Assembly: GCA_020850325.1 (NCBI GenBank) | Contig: JADZEW010000024.1 | Span: forward strand, 97,864-161,863 | Reading direction: 5' to 3' | DNA: 64,000 bases | DNA from: Methanoregulaceae archaeon | GTDB lineage: Bacteria > Armatimonadota > Fimbriimonadia > Fimbriimonadales > Fimbriimonadaceae | Shown: positions 24,243 through 32,664 of the stretch, piece by piece | Position numbering within the stretch: position 1 is the first letter of the stretch | Layout: each line of letters starts with the position of its first letter | The notes under the pieces: model-generated | Told to the model about the DNA's origin: nothing | Databases searched by the model: none | Seen by the model: the letters and a program-made list of their open reading frames with translations, nothing else | Made by a program: the position numbers and the translations under genes

Positions 24243-25532
24243 TCACTTTCCGATGCAGAAGCTCGAGAATATCGAAGTCAGCAAGTCTTCGGTGGCCGTA
24301 TCTCCCGTGATCTCACCTAAATGAGCGTGCGCTTCGTGAAGGCCCACGCTGAGCAAGTCGTCGGGCAGATCATGCTCTAGAGCGGACTCGACGAGGTTGA
24401 GTCCAGTTAAGGCCATGCGAAAGTGGGGGGCATGGCGAGCGTTGATGAGGCACGCCCGATCAGGCGCAACCTCCGCCTGGGCCGAGACCCAGGCATGGAG
24501 CTGATCCAGACCTTGGCCAGTAACTGCGCTGACCGACAAACCTGATTCGACACGCGTGTTAGGCGCCGAGAGATCTGCTTTAGTGAGGAGGAGCAGGTCG
24601 CAATCGGGTGCCGGAGCTGGTGTCTTGATGGCGTCATGCAGATACCACACCGCATCCGCGTTCGCGGCGGCGGCCTGGGCCCGGGCGACGCCCAGCACCT
24701 CGATCGGATCCTCGGTCTCTCTAAGTCCTGCCGTATCGATGAGCACGCAAGGAATCTCACCCAAGATCACGGACTCTTCGATGGTGTCGCGAGTGGTGCC
24801 GGCGATGGGCGTGACGATGGCGCGATCGCGCCCAAGCAGTGCGTTTAACAGGGAGCTTTTGCCCGCGTTGGGCTCGCCGATGAGCGCGATCCGAAGGCCG
24901 TGGCGCACAATCTGCCCGGCTCGCTCGGTCGCGAGCCAGAGTTCGATCTCCTGGGCCACGCGGTCTGCCGCATCCCGAACCATCTCCCGGTCCAGCGGCC
25001 CCAGTTCTTCCTCAAAATCAACATGAGCCTCGACGGCGGCAAGGGCCGCCAGCAGCTGAGCGCGCATCGCCCGCACAGACGTTCGCAGGGCTCCTGAACG
25101 CTGGGCGTTGGCGAATCGGAGTTGGAGGTCGGTCTGCGCCTCGACCGTGTCGCGGACCGCTTCCGCCTGTGAAAGGTCCATCTGCCCGTTGAGAAAGGCG
25201 CGCAGGGTGAACTCCCCCGGTTCAGCCATGCGGGCGCCCGCACCGAGCGCAGCCTCCACCACCAACCGCACCGAGGCCGGCGAGCCGTGAATCATCGCCT
25301 CGGCGGAGGGTTCGCCGGTGTACCCATGGCCGTCTTCGAACACCAGCATGAGGCCCTCGTCACCGTGGGTGAACCCGCCATAGTAGGCGCGATGCGTCAT
25401 CGGAGACGTGGGTAGCCCGTCAAAGATGGCGCGGGCGATGGCGAAGGCGTCCTGGCCCGAGATTCGCACTACCGCGACGGCTCCGATGCCAGGGGCAGTG
25501 ATGGGAGCGACGATCGTGTCGGCGTGGCGCAT
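24243..25532 (-). CDS. mnmE: tRNA modification GTPase MnmE
   Basis: 429 residues, slightly shorter than the E. coli enzyme. The N-terminal tetrahydrofolate-binding domain starts DTIVAPITAPGIGAVAVVRI. The G domain has the P-loop GEPNAGKSSLLNALLG, TTRDTIEES, the Walker B DTAGLRE and LLLTKADL. The C-terminus ends with CIGK, the catalytic cysteine motif. With MnmG it modifies U34 in the wobble position of certain tRNAs. The ATG overlaps the stop of the upstream glycosyltransferase (TAATG), so it is the last gene of a three-gene operon. Confidence 0.95.
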   Translation of the reverse strand: MRHADTIVAPITAPGIGAVAVVRISGQDAFAIARAIFDGLPTSPMTHRAYYGGFTHGDEGLMLVFEDGHGYTGEPSAEAMIHGSPASVRLVVEAALGAGARMAEPGEFTLRAFLNGQMDLSQAEAVRDTVEAQTDLQLRFANAQRSGALRTSVRAMRAQLLAALAAVEAHVDFEEELGPLDREMVRDAADRVAQEIELWLATERAGQIVRHGLRIALIGEPNAGKSSLLNALLGRDRAIVTPIAGTTRDTIEESVILGEIPCVLIDTAGLRETEDPIEVLGVARAQAAAANADAVWYLHDAIKTPAPAPDCDLLLLTKADLSAPNTRVESGLSVSAVTGQGLDQLHAWVSAQAEVAPDRACLINARHAPHFRMALTGLNLVESALEHDLPDDLLSVGLHEAHAHLGEITGDTATEDLLTSIFSSFCIGK

Positions 25533-26446
25533 TACTCACCTCGGATCGCCGTAACGACGTCGGCGATCGGTACCTCGGCCATGATGCCCTTCGGAGCGAC
25601 CAGCACCCGGTGCGGTGGGTAGTCGTGGCCCCACTGGTGAGCGGGCGTTCGCGAGAAGGTCGCTACCGTCCGTACCCCCAGGGCGACGGCGGTATGGACC
25701 AAACCCGAATCCGCGGCGGCAAAGACTTTCAGTTGCGACAGGGCGGCCATGCTCTCACGCAGCGTGCACTTCCCGACGAGGTCGATCGGCGCATGCTCTA
25801 GGTGGGGAAGGAGGGCGTCCGAGAAACTCCGTTCACTCGCCGCGCCGAATAAGGAGACCGGCTGATCCAGCTGATTAACGATCTCGGCAAGTCGCTCGGG
25901 CGGGAAAATGCGATCGGCCCCGGTCGCCCCAGGCTGAATGCCGATCGTCGCTCCCTGCAACAGTTCGCGGCCCTTGGCTTTCTCGGCAGGGCTAACGTGG
26001 AGGCAGGGAGGGAGTGGTGTGACGTCGAGACCCAGCGGCTTGCCGAGACCCGCGTAAGCGATCGCCTCGTGCTGGGTGGGATCGTAGGGCACTCGGTCGG
26101 TGAGCAGGAAACTCCGGCCCTCGGTCGCGAACCCAATCCTACGCGGGATTCCCGCGAGCCGCGCGAGCAACGCGGTGCGGAAGTTACGGTTGATGATCAC
26201 CGCTTGCGAGAATCGCTGCTGACGCAGCCAACGAAGGCGATCGAGAAAAGCGCCCATACCGCGGAGCTTAGTGTCTAGGTGCAGCGAGAGTCGAGGTTCT
26301 TCGGCCAGCAGCTCCAGATGGTAGGATGCCCCGAGGAGATCGGCGTGCCCCATCTTTGCCGAAACGGCATGAATGAGCGGAGTGGCAAGGACGGCGTCGC
26401 CGATGAAGCGGTACTTCAGCCAGATCAGCGTGCGATCACTCGCCAC
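25532..26446 (-). CDS. Glycosyltransferase family 9 (heptosyltransferase-like)
   Basis: 304 residues. I chose GTG at 26446, which begins VASDRTLIWLKYRFIGDAVL and overlaps the upstream gene by 11 nt; the ATG at 26512 would add an unconserved leader. LIWLKYRFIGDAVLATPLIH is the GT9 N-terminal block, and GATIGIQPGATGADRIFPPE plus FAAADSGLVHTAVALGVRTV are the donor-site motifs of ADP-heptose:LPS heptosyltransferases. It adds a sugar to a cell-surface glycan at the cytoplasmic face. The second GT9 gene lies immediately upstream. Confidence 0.82.
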   Translation of the reverse strand: MASDRTLIWLKYRFIGDAVLATPLIHAVSAKMGHADLLGASYHLELLAEEPRLSLHLDTKLRGMGAFLDRLRWLRQQRFSQAVIINRNFRTALLARLAGIPRRIGFATEGRSFLLTDRVPYDPTQHEAIAYAGLGKPLGLDVTPLPPCLHVSPAEKAKGRELLQGATIGIQPGATGADRIFPPERLAEIVNQLDQPVSLFGAASERSFSDALLPHLEHAPIDLVGKCTLRESMAALSQLKVFAAADSGLVHTAVALGVRTVATFSRTPAHQWGHDYPPHRVLVAPKGIMAEVPIADVVTAIRGE

Positions 26447-27440
26447 GGCCCAGGGCCTCCCAGACGTCGTTGGCCGCGATGTCAGCGACCACGCCTCCTT
26501 CGCAGGCCACAACCGGGTGAATCTGGCCGAATTGCGGACACCACAGTCGATGAATCCCGTACCGGAACAGGCCGACGGTCGGCGTTTCCGTTGACGCGGC
26601 CAAATGAAGAATGCCGTTGTCGAGGGTCAGCACCTGGCGAGCGGCGCTGATCGCACCGACCACCTGAGGCAGGGAGAACGAACCGCGGAAGTCGGTGACC
26701 AACCCTTCGGCAACCATGACGCTCTCTGCGTCGCTCCCTTGCCAGTGGGTGGACTGGGCTTTGGGCGGCGCTCCGAGCAGCCCGACGGCCCTTCCCGCGT
26801 CCCGCAAGCGCTTTAACACATCGATCCACCGATCCAGCGGCCAGAGCTTCTCGGGGAGGCTCGCGGTCGTAGCGATCAGAACGTCGAAAGTGCAGTCGAT
26901 CGTCGGAGCTTCGGTGGGGAGCAGGTATCGGGGAACGGGCCCCGGCAGATAGCACGCGCGGGCGTAAATCTCCGCGATGAACCCGGAATCGAGGAAGGGA
27001 TAGCGCTTAGTGATGTCGGCGGCGATCCACTCTTGGTCACGCCAGAGATCGCCCCGGGGGTCGTCGGGGAACGGGACGCGCTCGCCGTCGACGATTACCG
27101 GGCCAGCCACTAAGGCATCTCCCGCGATACGTCCCACAAACGTGGCGGCATGCGCTCCGCTCTCGACGTTCAGGATCAGATCGTAAGCATGCGGCACTCG
27201 AGCGATGATCTCCTCCAGATCAGAGCCATGAAGAGGGAAGTGGGCGTCGAAGAGGTCCGACGCCTGCTGCAGTTCCAAGGTTCGCTTGCCGCCGTAGTAG
27301 TGGAGCACCGCCGGATTCAGCTCTCGGTGGACCATTTGCAGCAGGGGGGTGGCCACGACGAAGTTCCCGATGGCATCGTTAGCGACCACCGCGACGCGGG
27401 CATTCGGTGGGAGAGGTTCACCGGTGTAGCGTCGAATCAT
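26436..27440 (-). CDS. Glycosyltransferase family 9
   Basis: 334 residues beginning MIRRYTGEPLPPNARVAVVA. The block NDAIGNFVVATPLLQMVHRE matches the GT9 N-terminus, and SAARQVLTLDNGILHLAAST, with the following ETPTVGLF, is the C-terminal donor-binding block. It probably acts with the coupled GT9 downstream on the same lipopolysaccharide-like or other surface glycan; the nature of the glycan is not known. It is first in the operon with mnmE at the end. Confidence 0.8.
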   Translation of the reverse strand: MIRRYTGEPLPPNARVAVVANDAIGNFVVATPLLQMVHRELNPAVLHYYGGKRTLELQQASDLFDAHFPLHGSDLEEIIARVPHAYDLILNVESGAHAATFVGRIAGDALVAGPVIVDGERVPFPDDPRGDLWRDQEWIAADITKRYPFLDSGFIAEIYARACYLPGPVPRYLLPTEAPTIDCTFDVLIATTASLPEKLWPLDRWIDVLKRLRDAGRAVGLLGAPPKAQSTHWQGSDAESVMVAEGLVTDFRGSFSLPQVVGAISAARQVLTLDNGILHLAASTETPTVGLFRYGIHRLWCPQFGQIHPVVACEGGVVADIAANDVWEALGRGE

Positions 27441-27455
27441 GGCTCTTAAACCAAA

Positions 27456-27485
27456 CGAGAGGGCTGCCGCATCGGAGCCCTCTCG
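27456..27485 (-). terminator. Terminator after rplI
   Basis: CGAGAGGGCT/AGCCCTCTCG hairpin; on the minus strand TTTGGTTT follows. It separates rplI from the GT9-mnmE operon. Confidence 0.75.
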
Positions 27486-27502
27486 TCACATTTTGGGTTA
27501 GC

Positions 27503-28027
27503 TCAGGCTTCGACGGTTTCGTCGACTTCCGTCTCTTCAGTCGATTCTTCGGCGGGCGCGGCCACCTCGACCGGAGCGTTCGGGTCGAACACGACAACCG
27601 AGATGTTGGCGTCGACATCGGGGTGCAGGTCGAGCACGAGGTCGAAGCTGCCGAGCCGCTTGATCGGGTTGACGAGACCGATGCGCTTGCGCTCGATATC
27701 CTCGCCGAGCTGAGCCTTGATGGCGTCAGCGATATCCTGAGCGGTGATCGCACCGAAGAGCTTGCCGGCATCGCGGCCTACCTTGCCCTCGATTTTCACC
27801 GTCTGGCCCTGAAGCTTTTCGCCCAGTGCTTTCGCAGCGGCTGCCGAATCGGCGACCTTAGCTGCAAGGCGCGCGTTTCGCTTTTCGAGCGCGGCGAGCT
27901 GATTGCGGTCGGCAACGATGGCGAGGCCACGCGGGAACAAGAAGTTACGCGCGTAACCATTGGCCACGGTCACAACCTGGCCCTCTTTGCCGAGCTTCGG
28001 CACGGTTTGACTTAAAATCACCTTCAT
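27503..28027 (-). CDS. rplI: 50S ribosomal protein L9
   Basis: 174 residues. The L9 signature is at the N-terminus: MKVILSQTVPKLGKEGQVVT, then NGYARNFLFPRGLA. The long linking helix and C-terminal domain follow (FGAITAQDIADAIKAQLGED). The tail is longer than usual and acidic/Ala-rich (VEVAAPAEESTEETEVDETV). It binds 23S rRNA at the base of the L1 stalk. It lies 15 nt after the MCE-protein gene rather than with rpsF/rpsR as in many bacteria. Confidence 0.95.
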   Translation of the reverse strand: MKVILSQTVPKLGKEGQVVTVANGYARNFLFPRGLAIVADRNQLAALEKRNARLAAKVADSAAAAKALGEKLQGQTVKIEGKVGRDAGKLFGAITAQDIADAIKAQLGEDIERKRIGLVNPIKRLGSFDLVLDLHPDVDANISVVVFDPNAPVEVAAPAEESTEETEVDETVEA

Positions 28028-28042
28028 GGCGGTTCAATCCTC

Positions 28043-29458
28043 TTATCTTCGGAAGCCGACCCCGATCAGAAAGGAGTTGCGCTTAAACAACTGTTGCGCG
28101 CCTATCCAACCGTAGAATCCACCGCCGAGTTCGAAGCGGGCTCGCAAATCGGCACGGGGGTTGTTAATGTCGTACAAGTCCCCGCGCAGCGCGAGACCAC
28201 GCACGATCTCGTATTCTACCCCGACCCCCGGCTTACTTGCATAGATTCCGTACCGGATTTCGCCGGAGTTTCCGAAGGGCTGGCCGACTTGGAGAGTGAA
28301 CTTGTTGGTCTCAAACGCATCGTAGATGCCGGCTCTTAACCGATTCGGCCCCACATTCATGCTGGCTTCGATATCGGTCCGGTAGTGGCGAGGTGACGAT
28401 TCGTAGATGAGGTCGAGGTTGGCTTGCAGGTTAAGGTTGCCGGTGTTTGGCGTCCGTCCGATCACCTTTTGAAGCTGTTGCAGCACGCCTCGCGCGTCAT
28501 CGGCGAGGTCGTTGGCCTTTTTGCTGAGCTCGTTGACGTTGTCGGTGATCTCGACGCCCTTCTTGGCCATCAGCTCGGCATCGGCGGCGATTCGCGTACC
28601 GCTGTCGGTGATTGTTTCCACGTTCTTGGCGGTCTTGTTCAGCGGTCCTCGCAGCTCGGGGTCGTTCACAAACTTGTCGAGGCTAGTGACCAGTTCCGTC
28701 GCCTTCTCGGTGGTCGTGTTCAGATTGTCCAGCAGGGCCAGGGTCTTGTCCGTGAGTTGGCCATCCTTCAAGAGTTGAGTGACGAGCTTAGTGGACTCGC
28801 GGATATCGGACATCGCCAGATTCGCCGAAGAAAGCGCGTCACCGAGTTTGGCCTGGTTTGCGGCCACCAGCTGGTCGATCCGTTTCGCGAGTTGGCCAAA
28901 GTCGCCGACCGTCCTTTCGCTGGTGGCCAGCAACTTCTCCACGCCTCCCACCACCTGTTGGTCGTTGACGACCTTGCGCAAATCGACGATCATCTCTCGG
29001 GTGGCGACAAGCGTCGCCTCAAGTTCGGTCAACGTGCCCTTGGCTTCGGGCATGAAGCTGTCGAGCGGTGACGCCTTGCTTCCCACCAGGACGGAACCCG
29101 GAGCCAGAGCAGGGCCTGGCTCGGCGGGCGGAACAATGCGGACAGGACTCTCACCAAACCCGATCAACGCCGTCGGTAGGCTCACGGTGCTGCCCGAGGG
29201 AATCTCGTGGCCTTCGTCGACATCGAGCTCTAGGCGAGCCAGCTTGCTGTTCGCGAGGCTGACTTCGCCAACCTTGCCGATCTTAACGCCGGCCATCAGC
29301 ACCGACGCACCCTTGGTGACCCCGCCCGCATCGGGTAACTCGACGTAGTATCGATCGGTCTTCGGGGCAAAGAACTGCTTGCCAAGCACCATGTAGGCGC
29401 TCACTAAAAGCGCACCGAACACGACGACCAATAACCCAACTTGCCAAGCTCCCTTCAT
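28043..29458 (-). CDS. MlaD/MCE-domain protein with C-terminal strand-rich domain
   Basis: 471 residues. One N-terminal helix (GLLVVVFGALLVSAYMVLG) is followed by an MCE domain (DRYYVELPDAGGVTKGASVL, MAGVKIGKVGEVSLA), a long helical region (ATSERTVGDFGQLAKRIDQL and similar repeats), and about 115 C-terminal residues of alternating strands ending NSFLIGVGFRR. MCE proteins form periplasmic lipid-transfer assemblies anchored in the inner membrane. The C-terminal part looks like outer-membrane-type strands, so the protein might itself bridge the envelope. No MlaE/MlaF partners are adjacent; the sodium symporter lies 11 nt upstream. Confidence 0.82.
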   Translation of the reverse strand: MKGAWQVGLLVVVFGALLVSAYMVLGKQFFAPKTDRYYVELPDAGGVTKGASVLMAGVKIGKVGEVSLANSKLARLELDVDEGHEIPSGSTVSLPTALIGFGESPVRIVPPAEPGPALAPGSVLVGSKASPLDSFMPEAKGTLTELEATLVATREMIVDLRKVVNDQQVVGGVEKLLATSERTVGDFGQLAKRIDQLVAANQAKLGDALSSANLAMSDIRESTKLVTQLLKDGQLTDKTLALLDNLNTTTEKATELVTSLDKFVNDPELRGPLNKTAKNVETITDSGTRIAADAELMAKKGVEITDNVNELSKKANDLADDARGVLQQLQKVIGRTPNTGNLNLQANLDLIYESSPRHYRTDIEASMNVGPNRLRAGIYDAFETNKFTLQVGQPFGNSGEIRYGIYASKPGVGVEYEIVRGLALRGDLYDINNPRADLRARFELGGGFYGWIGAQQLFKRNSFLIGVGFRR

Positions 29459-29469
29459 ATCTTTATCAC

Positions 29470-30783
29470 CTAATCATCTGCAGGGGCCACGTCGGCCGGG
29501 TCTTTGGGCTCCATGGCCGTGACACAAGCGGCGATCGTCATATCGCCCGTGACGTTCAGGACGGTTCGCGACATATCGCAGATTCGATCTACGCCCATGA
29601 TGAGGCCAATGGCCTCGGCGGGTACGCCGAATCTTGTAAGAATCAATCCGATGAGCGGTAGCGAGCCGCCGGGCACGCCCGCCGTTCCAATGCCCGCCAC
29701 GATCGCGAGCAGCATGACCGTGAACTGCTGGCCAAGGTCGAGAGTGACGCCGAACATCGAGGAAAGGAAGATGATCGCGATTCCCTCGAAGAGCGCCGTC
29801 CCGTTCTGGTTGGCGGTGGCACCTACCGTCAACACGAACGACGAAATCCGGCGCGGTAAGCCTAGATCTTCTTCCGCGGCGCGTAACGCCGCCGGCAGCG
29901 TCGCGTTGCTCGATGAGGTTGCAAATGCAGTCAGCATGACCGTTCGCATTTGGCTGAAGAACTCACGCGGATTGCGCTTCGCGATGAACTTGATGGTCAG
30001 GCTGTACACCACGAACAGGTGGAACGCGAGGACCCCGACGACCAAGACTACGTACAGTCCGAGGGCCTTCAGGAGGTCCGCCCCGAGTTGAGAAGCGGCA
30101 AAGAAGATGAGCGCAAACACCCCTATCGGCGCTAATTTCATCGCCAAGTCGATCATCTTCAAGCTGACCGCAAACAGTCCTTCCAAGAACTGCTTCATTG
30201 GAAGCGCCTTCTCCCCCTCGATCATGGATAAGGCGATGCCGAACACCAGCGAGAAGAACATGAGCGGCAGCAGGCCGCCTTCAAGCGCCCGTCCCGCCTC
30301 CTTGACCGGATTGCGCGGAATGAACCCAAACAGCGGCGGATCGTCGGCCTTTGCCGCCTGGGCGGCCTCAATCCGCTTGGCGGCCTCTTCTTGGTTGCCG
30401 TACGAGGCGACGAGCTGCGACTTTTGCTCGGTAGACAGTTGGTCGGCGGGGTTGAAGATGTTGATTGCCGCAAGCCCAAGCAAGACGGCAATGCCGCTGA
30501 GCAGCACGGTCATGAGGAGCGCGCGTACGCCGATTCGACCCACCTTGCGGATGTCGCCCAACTCGGCGATACCCAGGGCCAACGCCGAGAACAGCAACGG
30601 TACGACCACCATGAAGATGCCGTAGATGAAGATGTTGCCGATCGGCTTAGCGTAGTTGTCGCCGATCTCCTTCAGGAGCTTTGGTTCGAGAGTGGCACTC
30701 CCGATGAGGCCGGCGATCGCCCCTAAGACGAGGCCGATCATCACCTGGGTGTGCAGGGGTAAGCGTGCGCGCCGTTCGCTCAT
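29470..30783 (-). CDS. Dicarboxylate/amino acid:cation symporter (DAACS family)
   Basis: 437 residues from MSERRARLPLHTQ, fixed by a TATACT box 7 nt before the ATG; the in-frame ATG at 30810 lies upstream of that box. About eight helices are visible. The family core is TAFATSSSNATLPAALRAAE (reentrant loop), NQNGTALFEGIAIIFLSSM, and VPGGSLPLIGLILTRFGVP. GVDRICDMSRTVLNVTGDM is the substrate/Na+ site helix with the Asp and Asn characteristic of GltP/GltPh. It imports glutamate, aspartate or C4-dicarboxylates with Na+ or H+ across the inner membrane. Confidence 0.92.
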   Translation of the reverse strand: MSERRARLPLHTQVMIGLVLGAIAGLIGSATLEPKLLKEIGDNYAKPIGNIFIYGIFMVVVPLLFSALALGIAELGDIRKVGRIGVRALLMTVLLSGIAVLLGLAAINIFNPADQLSTEQKSQLVASYGNQEEAAKRIEAAQAAKADDPPLFGFIPRNPVKEAGRALEGGLLPLMFFSLVFGIALSMIEGEKALPMKQFLEGLFAVSLKMIDLAMKLAPIGVFALIFFAASQLGADLLKALGLYVVLVVGVLAFHLFVVYSLTIKFIAKRNPREFFSQMRTVMLTAFATSSSNATLPAALRAAEEDLGLPRRISSFVLTVGATANQNGTALFEGIAIIFLSSMFGVTLDLGQQFTVMLLAIVAGIGTAGVPGGSLPLIGLILTRFGVPAEAIGLIMGVDRICDMSRTVLNVTGDMTIAACVTAMEPKDPADVAPADD

Positions 30784-30790
30784 AAGTGCG

Positions 30791-30796
30791 AGTATA
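30791..30796 (-). promoter_or_regulatory. -10 box TATACT, leaderless symporter promoter
   Basis: TATACT on the minus strand with 7 nt to the ATG at 30783. It decides the start over the upstream ATG. Confidence 0.6.
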
Positions 30797-30842
30797 GACG
30801 GCTTGGACATCGTCCAAGCCCCTCAAAATGTCGGCTGGAAGC

Positions 30843-31466
30843 CTAGAACGTGCCGTAGAGACGATCGCCGTAGTCGCCAAGACCCGGCAAGATGTACTTC
30901 TTATCGTTCAGATCGCGGTCGAGCGAAGCGGTAACGATGCTCACATCCGGGTGGTCGTTTCGAAGCTTCTGCACGCCCTGGGGAGCGGCCACAACGCTCA
31001 CCATCGTGATCCGTTCGCCGCCATGCGCCTTGATCAGCGAGATCGCTTGCGAGGCCGAACCGCCCGTGGCGAGCATGGGATCGAGGCACAGCGTGAACCG
31101 TCCGGTGAGGTCCGGCAGCTTGCAGTAGTAGCTGTGCGCAACCGCGGTGTCGTGGTTTCGCTCCAGGCCGATGTAGCCGACCTTGACATCCGAGTAGAGT
31201 TTGACGATCGGCTCCAGCATTCCCAACCCCGCGCGAAGCACGGGGACCGCGGCGAGGCCTTCGGCCAGAACCTCGCACTCGGTGTCCTCGAGCGGGGTCA
31301 TGATGATCTGGGGTCGAGTCTGCAACTCACGGGTGGCTTCAAGGACGAGCAGCGTCGTGAGAATCCAAGAAACATCGCGAAATCGGTCGGGAGCCGTGTC
31401 GCGGTGGCGGAGTTCGGCAAGCAAGTGGGCGGCCAGCGGATGATCGAGTTCGACGACGGGATTCAC
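30843..31466 (-). CDS. upp: Uracil phosphoribosyltransferase
   Basis: 207 residues starting with GTG. It makes UMP from uracil and PRPP in pyrimidine salvage. VPVLRAGLGMLEPIVKLYSD, VGYIGLERNHDTAV, and the PRPP loop LCLDPMLATGGSASQAISLI are the family blocks, and the uracil site ILPGLGDYGDRLYGTF ends the protein. TAGAAT lies 6 nt before the GTG. It is monocistronic. Confidence 0.95.
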   Translation of the reverse strand: MNPVVELDHPLAAHLLAELRHRDTAPDRFRDVSWILTTLLVLEATRELQTRPQIIMTPLEDTECEVLAEGLAAVPVLRAGLGMLEPIVKLYSDVKVGYIGLERNHDTAVAHSYYCKLPDLTGRFTLCLDPMLATGGSASQAISLIKAHGGERITMVSVVAAPQGVQKLRNDHPDVSIVTASLDRDLNDKKYILPGLGDYGDRLYGTF

Positions 31467-31472
31467 GAGCCT

Positions 31473-31478
31473 ATTCTA
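31473..31478 (-). promoter_or_regulatory. -10 box TAGAAT, leaderless upp promoter
   Basis: TAGAAT on the minus strand with 6 nt to the GTG at 31466. Confidence 0.6.
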
Positions 31479-31501
31479 TCGTTTGGCGCGTAGTAGCTTG
31501 C

Positions 31502-32008
31502 ATGACCGTTCCCGATGTGAACGTGCAAATGAGCACGGGCGAGGAGGTGCCGCTGTCCTCACTTTATGCGGAAGAACCGCTCGCGCTCGTTTTTCTGCGC
31601 CATCTCGGATGCATTTTCTGCCGAGAGCATGTCGCCCAGTTGCGGCGGCTCAAAGACCTGAACATCGTTTTCGTCACGCTCGGGACCATCGAACAAACCG
31701 AGGCCTTCCGCACCAAGATGCAGTCGCCTCACCGATTCATCTGCGACCCCGAGAAACGGCTCTATCAGCACTTCGAACTACCCAAGGGCGGATTGACCCA
31801 GATGATCTCGCCGCAGGTCTTCGTCCGGGCGATTGGCGCCACGCTTCAGGGTCATCGGAACCAAGGCTCCAGCGGCGATCCGCTCCAGATGCCTGGGGTC
31901 TACATCATCGACACCGACGGACAGATTATCTGGCAGCACAGTGCTCGCCACGCCGCCGACAACCCTTCCGCCGAGGAAATCCAACGCCACCTCCAGGACG
32001 CTAACTAA
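31502..32008 (+). CDS. Peroxiredoxin-like (AhpC/TSA-2, PRXL2-type) protein
   Basis: 168 residues, cytoplasmic. LALVFLRHLGCIFCREHVAQ contains a CxxC in the thioredoxin-fold position, and the C-terminal part MPGVYIIDTDGQIIWQHSAR is typical of the PRXL2/SelL-like branch. Such proteins are thought to act in peroxide or thiol metabolism. It is divergent from upp and lies 27 nt before the next plus-strand gene. Peroxidase activity is not certain because the sequence context differs from true AhpC. Confidence 0.75.
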   Translation: MTVPDVNVQMSTGEEVPLSSLYAEEPLALVFLRHLGCIFCREHVAQLRRLKDLNIVFVTLGTIEQTEAFRTKMQSPHRFICDPEKRLYQHFELPKGGLTQMISPQVFVRAIGATLQGHRNQGSSGDPLQMPGVYIIDTDGQIIWQHSARHAADNPSAEEIQRHLQDAN

Positions 32009-32035
32009 AATATCGCGCCAGGCGTAGAACCGAGA

Positions 32036-32590
32036 ATGCTCAAGGTTGGAATCATCATCGGTAGCACTCGACCCGGTCGCAAAGCGGAGGCCGTAGCTCA
32101 GTGGATTCATAGCATCGCAAGTACGCGCACGGATGCCCAGTTTGAACTCATCGACATCGCCGACTACAACTTGCCCTTGCTCGACGAGGCCATGCCGCCG
32201 GGATACGGCCAGTACGCCCACGACCATACGAAGCGCTGGGCGGCCAAGATCGCCGAGTTTGATGCGTTCGTCATGGTGACCCCCGAGTACAACCACAGCA
32301 CGTCGGGTGCGCTGAAGAACGCGCTCGATTTCATCTTCGCTGAGTGGAATCACAAGTCCGTCGGATTCGTCGGTTACGGCAGCGCGATGGGTGTCAGGGC
32401 GATCGAGCACCTGCGTCAAATCGTCGGCGAACTGATGATGGCCGACGTCCGCCAGGCGGTCCAACTCTCGCTCTTCACCGACTTTGAGAACTTCGCCGCG
32501 TTCAAGCCAGCCGAGCACCACGAGAAAACGGCGAACTCGATGCTCGACCAGGTGGTTGCCTGGGGTGGCGCGCTGAAGACGTTGCGCTAA
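32036..32590 (+). CDS. NADPH-dependent FMN reductase-like flavoprotein
   Basis: 184 residues. KVGIIIGSTRPGRKAEAVAQ is the FMN phosphate loop (GSTRxxR), and FDAFVMVTPEYNHSTSGALK is the signature PEYN segment. Members reduce FMN, quinones or azo compounds with NAD(P)H as flavodoxin-like dimers. The start is supported by TAGAAC 5 nt upstream. The gene ends just before a strong hairpin. The physiological substrate is not identifiable. Confidence 0.88.
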   Translation: MLKVGIIIGSTRPGRKAEAVAQWIHSIASTRTDAQFELIDIADYNLPLLDEAMPPGYGQYAHDHTKRWAAKIAEFDAFVMVTPEYNHSTSGALKNALDFIFAEWNHKSVGFVGYGSAMGVRAIEHLRQIVGELMMADVRQAVQLSLFTDFENFAAFKPAEHHEKTANSMLDQVVAWGGALKTLR

Positions 32591-32600
32591 GTCGGCCCAA

Positions 32601-32640
32601 CCCCCTCTCCTCGAAGACGATCGCCTTCGAGGAGAGGGGG
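32601..32640 (+). terminator. Strong inverted repeat, probable terminator
   Basis: A 16-bp perfect stem (CCCCCTCTCCTCGAAG and its complement) with an 8-nt loop directly after the flavoprotein gene. No U-tract follows, so it may instead be a dispersed palindrome. Confidence 0.55.
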
Positions 32641-32653
32641 AGCTTCGTCGTGC

Positions 32654-32659
32654 TACGAT
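32654..32659 (+). promoter_or_regulatory. -10 box TACGAT, leaderless promoter
   Basis: TACGAT with 5 nt to the ATG at 32665. It supports this start over the TTG/other upstream in-frame codon at 32650. Confidence 0.45.
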
Positions 32660-32664
32660 ACGGC

